A stretch of 64,000 bases of DNA from positions 308,723-372,722 of the forward strand of contig ML680003.1 of the NCBI GenBank assembly GCA_007922225.1. The letters are read 5' to 3'. The notes beneath the pieces are model-generated. The model searched no databases and had not been told where the DNA came from. It worked only from the letters and a program-made list of their open reading frames with translations. The stretch comes from Emydura subglobosa (lineage: Eukaryota > Chordata > Testudines > Chelidae). This document shows positions 25,001 to 35,325 of the stretch, piece after piece. A program made the translations under genes and the position numbers. Each line of letters opens with the position of its first letter. Within the stretch, counting starts at the first letter, position 1.

Positions 25001-28000
25001 TGGCTCTCTATTGAGCTTCAGCATCAAAGGTGAGTGTCAGGGTCTTGATGAGGTTCCATAGAGAGCTGTGGGGTTTTAATCTCGTCTTAGGCGGTTCTTC
25101 AGGTCATCGTGCAAACGAAGCCTTCCGTTTGCATTGACATAGTTAAGAAAGTGAGATATCTGGGCAGCTATTCTAATCTTTGGAGGCTGGATGTGCAACA
25201 GGACCAGGAGCCAGGCGACTGGGGTCAATTTGAGTGTCCCTGACACCATGCACATGGCATATCCCAGAATCTGAGATCGTCCTTTAGATGTCTACCTAGC
25301 ATTTAGGCATGCAAATATCTCTTGTGGTGTCTAAATGTGATTTCACGCCACCCGATAGCCTCAGCTACCCCCTCCAGACTGATTTCTCTCAGCCCTTTTA
25401 ATAAGGCCTATGGGTCCATTATGCTGTTACCTGACCTCCTTTGTCCCGCCCTTTCAGGCTGAGAAGCGGCTAATTATTTATGGTATACACAGGGCTGGCC
25501 TTCTTGCTCTTGAAAGGCCTGATCATCCTGTGATAATGTTATTCCACAGTATTTGCATGCCTGTTTCATAAAACCTCCCATCAGCCTGATGTTCTTGTGT
25601 CTGATCTCTAGCTCCCATGTACATTACATTAGTCAGATGGGCAGGGATTGCTGTTGGCCAGAAGCTGGGAATGGGTGATGGGGATGGATCACTTGATGAT
25701 TACCTGTTCTGTTCAATCCCTCTGAAACATCTGGCATCGACCACTGTGAGACACTGGGCTAGATGGACCATTGGTCTGACCCAGTAGGCCATCCTTATGT
25801 TTTTATTACACATTAAGCCACTCACCTCTATTGCTTGCTAAAGTGCTATGACAGAACATATACTGGGAATCTGGGGCCTGACTTTTCTCCCATTGAAATC
25901 AATGGCAAAGCTCCTGTAGCCTTTAATGATACAGCATCAAAGCTTTGTGGCAGAGCTATTCCGGTTCAACTCCAGTGTCAGTCTTATATCTAACAGTATA
26001 AGCACCCCGCCACAGACTGGGTATTTGAACCCTGCCAATAGCATATTCCAAGTAAAAAAAAAAAAAAGGCAACAAATATAATTAAAGGTATGAAACAGCT
26101 TCTGTATGAGGAGAGATTAAAATGACTGGAACTGTTCATCTTAGAAAAGAAATGGCTAAAGGGGAATATGCTAGAGGTCTGTAAAATCATGAATAGTGTG
26201 GAGAAAGTTAATAGGGAAGTGTTATTTACCCCTTCACCTAAGACATGAACTAGGTTAACTAATGAAATTACTAGGCAGCAGGTTTAAACGAACAAAAGAA
26301 AGTACTTCTTTACACAACAGACAGTCAACCTGTGGAACTCATTGCCAGGGGATGTTGTGAAGGCCAAAACTAGAACAGGGTTCAAAAAAGAACTAGATAA
26401 GTTCATGGAGGATTGGCCCATCAATGGCTATTAGCCAAGCTGGTCAGGAACGCAAGCCTATGCTCTGGGTGTCCCTAAACTGTTGACTGCTAGAAGCTTG
26501 ACCTAGATGACAGGAGATGGATTACTCAATAACTGCCCTGTTCTGTTCATTCCCTCTGAACCATCTGGCAACAGCCACTGTCAGAGACAGGGTATCGGTC
26601 TAGACGGACAATTGTTCTAACCCAGTATGGTCATTCTTATGTTCTTGTCCATGAGGATAAAATTCACCCAAGTATAGACCCAGGACACGATCTTAGGGCC
26701 ACTTATATAAATTCTCAAAATAGGATGTGAGGGTGGTGTATAGTCTGTGTACACAGGCTCTCAGCCCAGGGTGGAATATCACTCTTTGCCTTTGAATCCT
26801 ATACAAAGAGGGGAAGGGGAAAATCCTAATGGTTGTGTTAATTTCATTTTCAGTGTTTAGCATTCGGGCCGCTCTAAATCAGGCTGCTGCCTCGTGTCCA
26901 GTACATTGGATCGGGTCCCAAGGGAGAACATACCCATGGAAATGCTACTATTTCTCAGAGGTGGAAGGGGATTGGAACTCCACCCAGAGCAACTGCTCTT
27001 CGCTTGCTGCCTCCCTGGCTACAGTTGACACCCTGGAGGAAAAGGTGAGAAGCTCTGCGATCACAGTCGTCTGGGCTGGGCAATAGAGAGGTAATAACTG
27101 TGCAAGCGCTGCTTGGAACTCTGTAGTTAAACCTGAGTAATATGTTATGCTTGGCCTCAGCCACTCTACATCAAGGAGATTCCTCAGTACCGAGTCTCAT
27201 GATAAGAAGCCAGATTAAGGCCGCAATCCTGACATGAGCTCCATGCAGTCAGCTGTCTGCCCAAGACGAGTCTATTCTGGTCCAGTCTAGATAGGTTCTT
27301 ATACCACATTCATCGCTGTAGTATCTGAGCTGAATCTTGGAGTTAATAAGATTCTGGGAATCAATGTCCAACACTGACTCCATATTCCCAAGCAAAACAC
27401 TTTAAAGTTTCTGAAGTAATTTATGTAATAATTATGCAAGCTACTTTGCTGCGCATCACCATTTAAAAAAAAAAAACTAGCACAGAAACAACTGGAGAGT
27501 GAAATTATTTTTTAACTGGCAGCATTTGCCCCTGGTTGGCTGGAGTTGATGCAGCCAAGAGTCACAGTAGAACCTCAGAGTTCTGAACACCTCGGGCGGG
27601 AATGGAGGGTGTTCGTAACACTGAAATATTCGTAACTCTGAACAAAACATTATGGTTGCTCTTTCAAAAGTTTATAATTGAACATTGACTTAATGAAGCT
27701 TTGAAATTTACATATGCAGAAGAAAAATGCTGCTTTTAACCATCCTAATTTAAATGAAACAAGCACAGAAACAATTTCCTTAGCTTGTCAAATTTTTTTT
27801 TTTTTTTTTAAGTAGTTTACATTCAACACTGCACTGAGCTGTATATGGGTTTTTTTTGTGTCTCTCCTGATGACTGATTGCATACTTCCAGTTCCAAATG
27901 ACATGTGTGGTTGACTGGTCAGTTTGTAACTCTGGTGTTTTTAACTCTGAGGTTCTATTGTGTATGGATCATGCTGACTCCTTGAGGCAGGTGGCTCATT

Positions 28001-31000
28001 AGCCTATCCCACAAATAACTGAAGTGAGAATAATTTTTCTTAAGAGGTGATCTAGGGTGAGGGCTGAGTATCCAGAAGGAGGAATTCTAGGAGCGGTCTT
28101 GCATGGAGGATGGGGTGGAGTGGAGATTTGAGCTGATCTTACCTTGTTGTTGATTTTTGTACTGATAAAACAAAATTGCAGGAATCGAATTGAGTTTGAA
28201 ATCTGCATAGTGAGTATATTATGCCTGTGGAGCAGCTTGGAGAAGGCATTTGCTTACATTTGCCTAATGCTGACCAGCCAAGAAATTTTAGGCCAATATT
28301 TTCAAAATTAGGTGCCTGAAATGGCCTGATTTTTAAAAGCATTTAGCGCTGGCTGAGAATTTTGCCTAATCATTTTTTCATTTCAAAGTACTGAGTCATG
28401 AAATCCAAAACTTAACAAAACAGGGTCAGGTTTCACAAAGCTCCCAACTTGAGAAAAAGTTTTGAAATTGTTGAAATACTTTGTTTGAACATTTTTTAAA
28501 TGGAAAATGCCCATTTTCTGGGTCAAAATGACTTTTCATTTTAAAATTTAAGTTAATGTGACTGAGAAAAAAAAAAGTTAAAAAGAGCAAAAGGTCAAAA
28601 ATAAAACACTTTGATTGACCTGAAACAAAAAAATATTTCTGAGATTTTGACTTTTCATCCCTATTCAAAATGGGAAATTTTTTGAACTCTTAAATATATT
28701 TATGGGACAGAAAGACATTTCTTGCCCAGTTCTATTCACATTGACTTTTATTTTCAGAAATTAGAGCCTCAAATTGGACTCCTAAATCCTCATTTAGGCT
28801 TCTAAATAAATGAAATAAGTGAGCTGATTTTCAAAGCATTTTGTTAAATGGGCTCCTTAAATGAGCCTTATTTTCACAGGCTAGGTTGTTCAGTGCTTTG
28901 TGAAAATCAGACTGCTTGCAGGTATCTCAAGATGGGTATCCCAAAACTGATGCATTCCCAAATCATAGAAATGTAGGTCTTGGAAGGGATCGCAGGAAGC
29001 TATCTTGTACAGCCCCCTGTGCTGATCCTGGATTAAGTATGTCTAGACTCTAGACTGTCCCTGATAACCTGTTCTTAAAAACCTCCAATGACAGGGATTC
29101 CACAACCTCCCTTGGTAACCTATTCCAGTGTTTAACTCCACTTCAAGTTAGAAAGCTTTTCCTGATATCCAGCCTAAATGTCCCTTGGTGCAAACTAAGA
29201 CCTGTTCTACTCTTGGTGGACTTGGAGAACAACTGATCACCTGTCCTCTTTATGACAACCTTTTACATATTTGAAGACTGCTGTCATGTCTCCACTCAGC
29301 CTTCTCATCTATAGACTAAACATGCCCCATTGTTTGAACCTTTCCTCATAGGTCAAGTTTTCTAACCCTCTGATCATTTCTGTTGCTCTTCTCTGTACTC
29401 TCCCCAATTTGTCAACATCTTTTCTAAAGTGTGGGTTCCAGAATTGGACACAGTACTCCAGCTGAGGCCTCACCAGGTGTGACATTCCCTTCTGCAATCT
29501 CACTGGTGTATTGCTGGGTCACCCCAATCCCTCACTCCCAGGGCTTGCCTTACCCTGTCCCACTGTGTGAACTCCCACTCCTGGGTCAGCTCACGCACAG
29601 CCTCCAGCAAGTAAGCTGCTCTCAATTAAGTGAGTGAGTGCTTCTGACCAGCCACTCTTGGGATCATGCACCGGTATGACCCCAGTCACCACCACCAGGC
29701 CCAAATGCAACCCTAGGAACTGCCATCTTACAATGTTCAGTGCTGCCCACTGCACACTGCAAGCTCATTGGTTTGTCAATTTATCAAAAAAATTGATATG
29801 CACCAGCCTTGTCACTTCAAATGGAGTCTTAACATATCTTAAACCACATGCACTGCTTTAGATAAAACAAACAAATTTATTAAGTATAGAAAGATTTTAA
29901 GTGGCTATAAGTCAGAGGAAAGCAGGTCAGATTTGATCAAAAGTAAATAAAAGGTAAACTGCATTCTAAACTAAGCCTAACACTTTCAGGAACCTTACAG
30001 CCTCAGAGGATTCTCACTACAAGCTGGCTGGTCTGCCTCCAGCCAGTCCATCTCTCTGTGATTACAATTGCTTGGTGGTGTTTGTAGATAAAGGTGAGAG
30101 AGAGAGATTGCAAAATCTCTCTCCTTTTTAACATGTTCCTTTGCCCCCCTCTGGAGCCTTGTCTCCACCCCCTTCAGGGTCAGGTAACAAACAATGTCTT
30201 TGTACGGTTTCCTCCATACTTGAGTCAGTGAGTATCCCCTTATTGATGCTTAGGCTAGTCCATTGTTCTTGGAAGAGCTGGTTTGTTTTTATGCATGATT
30301 TAGTGAGGTGCAGACTTCCTCTCTGCTCTTAGAGAGTTTTACCTGAATCTGCTTCAAGCTATGAAACACATTTTTGGGAGCATTACATAGCAAAGCCTCA
30401 TAACTATACATATGACACTGCAACAAACATATCACTATAACAATAATGTTCAGTATGTCATGAGCCTTCCAGAAACATCTTACATGACATACTTTGCATT
30501 AAACAGTACACAATTACACTATAAGGGTGAACCTGAATGATACACATTCACACTATATGGGTTACATGGAGGTGCAGTGTGTCACACCAGGGCTGAGTAG
30601 AGTGGGACAATTACTTCCTGTGTCTTACATGTGGCACTCCTGTTAACACACCCCAAAACTGCATTTGCCTTTTTTGCCCACAGCATCCCACTGTTGACTC
30701 ATTTAAATTTGTGATCCCCCTTTTGCCCCTTATGGGATCAGGTCCTAGATATATATTTTTCAGTGAATACCTCTGGCATGTTAAAATTGTCCACGTGGTC
30801 TTCAGTTATAAAAAAAAAAGCTCGTTGGATATTTTTTTCCCATTCTTTGGTATGTATTATTGAATAGGCTGATCTTGTAAACAAGTTACATGTGTAGAAT
30901 GTGATTCAGACACTTGCATCTTTATTGTATCTTCTCCATTAGCGTCTCACTGTTACATAAAGCTCTATTTTCATTTTCACTTTTATTTTTATAAGGAGTT

Positions 31001-32029
31001 TATGCTGCGCTATCAGAGACGCTCAGAAACCTGGATTGGCCTTACCAAGGAGGCAGACGAAACCTGGAAATGGGTAAATGGCACCCTGTTCAACAACCTG
31101 TGAGTCCCTTTCTTTACATTCCCTTTCTATAATTTTGGTCTAAGGTGACATATGCATGGAGACAGTCTCAGCTGATGTGCTTTGGAGTAACTCCATTGAC
31201 TTCTTCAATTTAAGTGGACCTAAACACCTTACTCCAATGAGGAATCTGCCCCCCTGACTCCAACAGAGCTATGGCCAGTTCACACCATCTGGGGATCTGG
31301 CCCCAATGCGTACATCTGTAATACACGCAAAAATAAACGTGACCATGAGTCTCCGATCCTGGGTCTAGAGACTCAAGCTCCCATGGCTGGTACTTCTGGG
31401 CTAAAAGTAGCACTGTAGACATTCTGGCTCGGGCTGTGAAACCCGGCGGAGGTGTGTGTGTCAGAGCTTGAGCTCCAGTTGGAGTGGGAACATCTACCCT
31501 GCTATCTGTAGACCCTGGCTTTGAGGCTTACTGCCGCAGGGGAGGGAGTCTGCAGTGTAGATGTAGCCATTTACTCGAGCGGAACTGTGGCTGATTATGT
31601 GGACTATTGAGGTAGGACAGTCCTGCTTCCAAGAGCTTACAATTGAAATAGACAAGACAGAGACACGTGGGAGAAGAGAAGGAATAGTGGGCCAGATTCT
31701 CATTTACTGACAGTGTAAAGAGGTCTTAAAGTGGGTGCAAATCTAATTTGCCCTTTAAAACATTCAGGCAGAGCTGGGATATGAAAAACTCATGTCCATC
31801 TCATGGGGCTCAGTCCAATCATAAAATCACGCTTCCTCTCTGGGGTGTTGTTTCCCCTCTCATGGAAACACCTGGGCATGGACTGTGTTTTGTTTGTTAA
31901 ATCCCATGGTTTTTGTGTTGCAGGTTTCAAATAAGGGGAGGAGGTGAATGCGCGTATCTGAGTGACAGAGTGATCAGCAGCTCAAGATGTAGCACACCTA
32001 GACATTGGGTCTGCAGCAGGCCAGGCTGA
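22013..32029 (+). CDS. CLEC2-like type II C-type lectin (LLT1/CD69/Clr family), complete
   Basis: Five exons (22013-22094, 23426-23506, 26854-27044, 30996-31099, 31924-32029) join to 564 nt, 187 residues. CLEC2 proteins are type II membrane lectins, usually without a separate stalk exon, and serve as ligands of NKR-P1 receptors. Order: cytoplasmic tail 1-37, membrane span about 38-55, CTLD about 69-183. Signatures are [40 protein letters not shown] and HWVC, with six canonical CTLD cysteines (69, 85, 102, 162, 175, 183). Phases 1-1-0-2 match the family. The tail has no ITIM. It sits between two KLRB1-like genes on the same strand. CD69 or another CLEC2 paralogue is possible; the RGGGECAYL strand favours CLEC2D/CLEC2B-like. 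Confidence 0.88.
22095..23425. other. CLEC2-like intron 1
   Basis: 22715-22910 is AT-rich repeat with an A-run. 22260-22330 has a short inverted pair (tgacattctgatacttttct / agaagtaccagaatgttgtt). The remainder is unclassified. Confidence 0.45.
23426..23506 (+). CDS. CLEC2-like exon 2: transmembrane segment
   Basis: An 81-nt exon, acceptor cctttttcag, donor gtgagt, phase 1 to 1. It encodes ESNFWFRKC, whose Arg-Lys follows the positive-inside rule for a type II protein, then a hydrophobic span [17 protein letters not shown]. Confidence 0.85.
23809..24313. mobile_element. Short hAT-like element
   Basis: Termini gggtatgtctacatgg and cagtgaagacataacc are imperfect inverse repeats. The body repeats acccaggt-type words. 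Flanks show only a weak target-duplication match. Confidence 0.45.
24690..24930 (-). mobile_element. Non-LTR retrotransposon fragment (3' coding end)
   Basis: The reverse-strand frame gives [20 protein letters not shown] then [21 protein letters not shown] gRCG..L..W...D...C.CG..Q...HI...CP pattern is common at the C terminus of several LINE polymerases. The clade is not resolved from this piece. Confidence 0.5.
25630..25803 (+). mobile_element. CR1 LINE 3' end
   Basis: Contains gggcagggattgctgttggc, gatcacttgatgattacctg, tgggctagatggaccattgg and ctgacccagtaggccatcct: the CR1 subfamily end also seen at 6.5 kb. Confidence 0.85.
26075..26645 (+). mobile_element. CR1 LINE 3' fragment
   Basis: tatgaggagagattaaaatg, taatgaaattactaggcagc, tgtggaactcattgccaggg and the ending tctaacccagtatggtcatt mark a longer CR1 copy of the same subfamily. 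It lies just upstream of the CLEC2-like CTLD exon. Confidence 0.88.
26854..27044 (+). CDS. CLEC2-like exon 3: CTLD part 1
   Basis: A 191-nt exon, acceptor ttcattttcag, donor gtgaga, phase 1 to 0. It carries a short neck ([13 protein letters not shown]) and the CTLD start [40 protein letters not shown] and an end at DTLEEK. NST and NCS are sequons. The spacing between WIG and KCYYF looks slightly longer than is usual in the family. Confidence 0.92.
27565..27960. mobile_element. Tigger/pogo-like non-autonomous DNA transposon
   Basis: Terminal inverted repeats cagtagaacctcagagtt and aactctgaggttctattg match at 17 of 18 positions, and further inner gtaactctg repeats follow. About 396 bases with no transposase. 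The terminus is of the Tigger type; the expected TA flanks have decayed. Confidence 0.8.
28380..28735. repeat. AT-rich interspersed repeat
   Basis: AT-rich, with many tttcaaaa and aaaatt words, ending cttgcccagttct, a degenerate form of the ttttgaccagctct terminus. Confidence 0.45.
28963..29472 (-). mobile_element. CR1 LINE, reverse strand, left half
   Basis: Starts with the reverse of the CR1 tail (aatcatagaaatgtaggtct) and runs through cctgttcttaaaaacctcca and acctttcctcataggtcaag. The reverse strand encodes [20 protein letters not shown]. Broken by the LTR insertion at 29478 and continues at 30592. Confidence 0.88.
29478..30586. mobile_element. Solo LTR of an endogenous retroelement, inserted in CR1
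   Basis: 1109 bases beginning TGTGACA and ending TGTCACA, flanked by identical ccagg (29473-29477 and 30587-30591). The CR1 reading continues on both sides, which proves an insertion. No gag/pol/env coding is present. A 5-bp duplication and TG...CA ends are typical of LTR insertions; the class is not resolved. Confidence 0.85.
30592..30830 (-). mobile_element. CR1 LINE, reverse strand, right half
   Basis: gctgagtagagtgggacaat, cctgtgtcttacatgtggca and cacagcatcccactgttgac continue the CR1 copy interrupted at 29477. The 5' end fades out near 30830. Confidence 0.8.
30996..31099 (+). CDS. CLEC2-like exon 4: CTLD part 2
   Basis: A 104-nt exon, acceptor tttttataag, donor gtgagt, phase 0 to 2. 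It encodes [20 protein letters not shown] and [15 protein letters not shown]. The FMLRY start, WIGL core and WKWVNGT-FNNL end are hallmarks of CLEC2 proteins. NGT is a sequon. Confidence 0.92.
31100..31923. other. CLEC2-like intron 4
   Basis: 31335-31575 resembles the short hAT-like elements (agcactgtagacattctggc, tgcagtgtagatgtagcc). Otherwise unclassified. Confidence 0.45.
31924..32029 (+). CDS. CLEC2-like exon 5: CTLD part 3 and stop
   Basis: A 106-nt terminal exon, acceptor tttgtgttgcag, encoding [34 protein letters not shown] and TGA at 32027-32029. RGGGECAYL and the spacing of the last two cysteines are typical of CLEC2. The usual aromatic/charged -RKWIC core reads -RHWVC here. Confidence 0.92.
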
Positions 32030-32149
32030 TGCACAAAACCAAGGCAAGGCCTTCTGAATGAGAAAGAGTGATGAAAATCACCGTCTATGGACCTTACTCT
32101 CACAGTAGTCCTCAGTTTGCTTTCCGAACTGGAGACATTGACCATCATA

Positions 32150-33545
32150 AACTCACTTAGGGCTGATCAAAACCTTTCCATTAAAACTGTGTTTTGACGC
32201 AAATTTTGGTTGGGAAATGTTTTATATTTTTTGAAAAAATAAAAAATTTGAAAATCAAAATATTTTGATTTGGAAATGCCACCATGGTGCATCATGAGCG
32301 TTGTAGTTCTGTTTCCTCATGCCCCCATTCTCTTCTGTTGACCACGATCCCAAGCCAGACTACATCTCCTATGATGCAGCATGGATGGGGCGTCCGTGAT
32401 AAAGCACATCCCCTCTCCCAGAGGGGAGATGCGGTGCATCATGGGAGATGCTTCTCATAGATTTAGAGGCCAGAAGGTACCACTGTGGTCATCTTGTCTG
32501 ATTCCTGCATAACACAGGCCAGAGAACTTCCCCATAATAATTCCTGGAGTATATCTTTTAGAAATGCATCCAATTTTGATTTTAAAATTGTCAGTCATGG
32601 AGAATCCATCACAATCCTTGGAAATTATTCCAATGGTTAATTAATGTCACCGTTAGACAAATTCAGAATGGAATTAAGGTGCAATTTTTTTATCTTCAAC
32701 GTCCAGCCACTGGATTGTGTTATACCTTTCTCTACTAGATTGAAGACCCATTAGTAAATATTTGTTCCGCATGTAGATACCTATAGTCAAGTCATCTCTT
32801 CATCTTCTCTTTGTAAAGCTAATTCATTTGAGCTCTTTGAGTCTATCACTGAGGCAGGTTTTCTAATCCTTTAAGCATTCTTATGGTTCTTCTGTGAGCC
32901 ATCTCCAATTTATCAATATCCTTCTTGAATTGTGGGCACCAGAACTCAACACAGTATTCCCGTGGGGGTCACCCAGTGCCAAATATAGAGGTAAAATAAC
33001 CTCTGTACTCCTACTTGAGATTTGCTGTTCATGCATCCCCAGATCACATTCGCTCTTTTGGCCACAGCATCACACTTGCAGCTCATGTTCAGCTGATTAT
33101 CCACTATGACCCCTAAATCTTTTCCAGAGTCACTGCTTCCAAGGATAGAGTCCCCCGTGATCTAAGTAAGGCCTATATTCTTTGTTCCTAGCTATATAAA
33201 AATGCATAATGTTTGCTTGTGCACAGTTTACCAAGCAATCAAGATTACTCTGAATCAGTGACCTGTCTTCTTCAATATTCCCTCATGCTCCCATGATGCA
33301 TCAATTGCAGGAACCACCATGATGCAGCACATCCCCCCTCCTAGATGGGAGACTGCAGTGCATTGTGGGACATGTAGTCTGACCAAGGAGTGGCATGTAG
33401 AGGAGAATGGGAGCATGAGGAAACAGAACTACATCTCTCATGAGGCACCAGAGCAGCATTTTAGAATCAAAGTATTTCAGTTGTGACCCCAAAATTGAAG
33501 TTTTCTACACAAAACCCCTCCCTTACATTCTGACCAGCTCTGGTC
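32150..33545. repeat. Long palindromic element split by CR1
   Basis: Outer ends agggctgatcaaaac and ttctgaccagctct are inverse copies. Inner arms 32278-32456 and about 33290-33465 are reverse complements over long stretches, for example gtagttctgtttcctcatgc against its inverse at 33415-33434. The loop is filled by a reverse CR1. Confidence 0.75.
32457..33288 (-). mobile_element. CR1-type LINE inside the palindrome, reverse strand
   Basis: tagatttagaggccagaagg, ccatctccaatttatcaata, gtgggcaccagaactcaaca and atccactatgacccctaaat are reverse CR1 landmarks. About 830 bases, degraded. Confidence 0.8.
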
Positions 33546-34244
33546 TCAGCTGATGTTTCAAAATGTCAAAATTAGGGCTTTCAGTAATGTAAAAGTTATT
33601 TTTCTGAATAGTAATATATTTTAAAATATGACAAGTGACAACAACCCATCAAAGAAAACACTGCATTCTTTCCTTCCTCTTGAAGCAGTTTCTCTTCTAC
33701 CTGGGTTCTCATCCTGGACATTGCAAACAGACTGTTTAAAAAATTCTAACACCACACTTCCCATGGCATTAAATGAGAAGTTACTCCAGATGTGGAAAAA
33801 GATTGAGAATGTTTGATCTACCCACTGCACAAACAGGAATTATTGTCTTAATCAGAAAAGAAAATGGGAGAGACACTTTGTGTATTGGACTGCCTTCACT
33901 AAAATGGGAGATGTAGTGGTGGCTAATATAGCAATAAGACAATGAAGGGTATGCCTTGTGGTTTCGATGCCTTTTAACATGTTATAAGGGATTTGTGGTT
34001 TTAGATTAATGATATATTAGGGACTATCATTTGCACCAATAAAAAGGTGCCTTGTTTTGGGGAAAAAAACTGCTTGTGTCAATCATCTATGGGAAGGCTG
34101 TATGTGTGTCCTCCAAGTATTTCCTTACCTATCCTGAAGACCCATACCCAAGGAAAGACAGATTAAGGGGCAATAGGTGACTGATTCTAGGGGCCTGTTT
34201 TTCAGGATAACACAGTGTCCTCCAAATGACTATATATAAGAAAC

Positions 34245-35325
34245 CCAGAGATCATCACATTTACTTCCACAGATCCAGCAGCTACCCCAGACACACCAAG
34301 AAATCGGTTACCTACAGCCAGGCACTCAGATACCAAAGAACATGCTCAGAGGAGAAAGTCTGAAACACGCATCTTAATACACTTAAAACCATTTTCACTA
34401 AACAAGGACATTCCACCAGAGAAGTCGAATGCATCATGGAGTGCTTCGATACCCAAAAAACCCATTGACTGCATACCCCTCGTGGTGACCTACCACCCCA
34501 CACTAGAACCCATAGGTGGTAACATCAAATAAATACTCAGTGGGAACCACATCCCACATGGAATCTTTCCTGACTCTCCTCTTCTGGTAATCAAACAAAG
34601 CCCCAATCTCACCAAGCTCATCATCAGAAGCAAGCTCTCCCCACAGCCCAGTACACACCAACTCGAAGGTGCAAAACCTGCAGACATATCTCCACTGCTA
34701 CGATAAGCAATACTCCCCACAATACACCTTTCAAGATCCATGGGTCCTACACAACATGTGGTGTATCTCATCCCATGCACTACATGCCCCAACAACAATT
34801 ATGTGGGTGAAACCAAATAACCACTACACTCTCAAATGAACTCTCCCAGGAAAATGATAAAAGCCAAAAATGCCCTGTCACCTGTAGGGGAACACTTTTC
34901 CCAAAGCAAGTATTCCATATCTGACCTTTCAGTCTTTATCCTCAAAGGAAACCTGCACGATACCTTCAAAAGACAAACTTGGGAGCTTAAATTCATAACT
35001 TTTCTGGACACTACAAATCACACACTCAACAAGAACAATGGTTTTATGGCTCAGTATAACAATTTGCAACATACCCAATTGTCTGCTAACCCTTAATGGT
35101 CCACTGCATTTTAAGCAGTCTCCTACAGCATACAACCCCTTATGCTTAACAATCTGTCCCACCTTGTATTTAGCTGTGGTTACCTTCTACTGACCTTAGG
35201 AAGACCTCTGTATAGTTTGAAAGCTTGTCCCTTCCACCAACAGAAGTTTGTCCTATAAAAGATATTATCTCACCCACTTTATCTCTCTAATATCCTGGGA
35301 TCAACACAACTACAACACCACAGCA
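34245..35325 (+). mobile_element. Penelope-like retroelement remnant (GIY-YIG end)
   Basis: One frame reads VVYLIPCTTCPNNNYVGETK, matching the GIY-YIG endonuclease opening (VVY-I-C-C---YVG-T), then hits a stop. Flanking pieces gcaagctctccccacagccc, ctccactgctacgataagca and the tail gtttgtcctataaaagatat...tctaatatcctgggatcaac are of the Penelope-like repeat common in reptiles. Multiple stops; inactive. Confidence 0.7.

Larger units (their letters stand above)
23507..26853. other. CLEC2-like intron 2
   Basis: Holds a short hAT-like element (23.8-24.3 kb), a reverse-strand LINE fragment (24.7 kb) and two CR1 3' ends (25.6 and 26.1 kb). No lectin-like exon seen in it. Confidence 0.5.
27045..30995. 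other. CLEC2-like intron 3
   Basis: Contains a Tigger-like element, an AT-rich repeat and a reverse CR1 split by a solo LTR (separate entries). No additional exon found. Confidence 0.5.
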
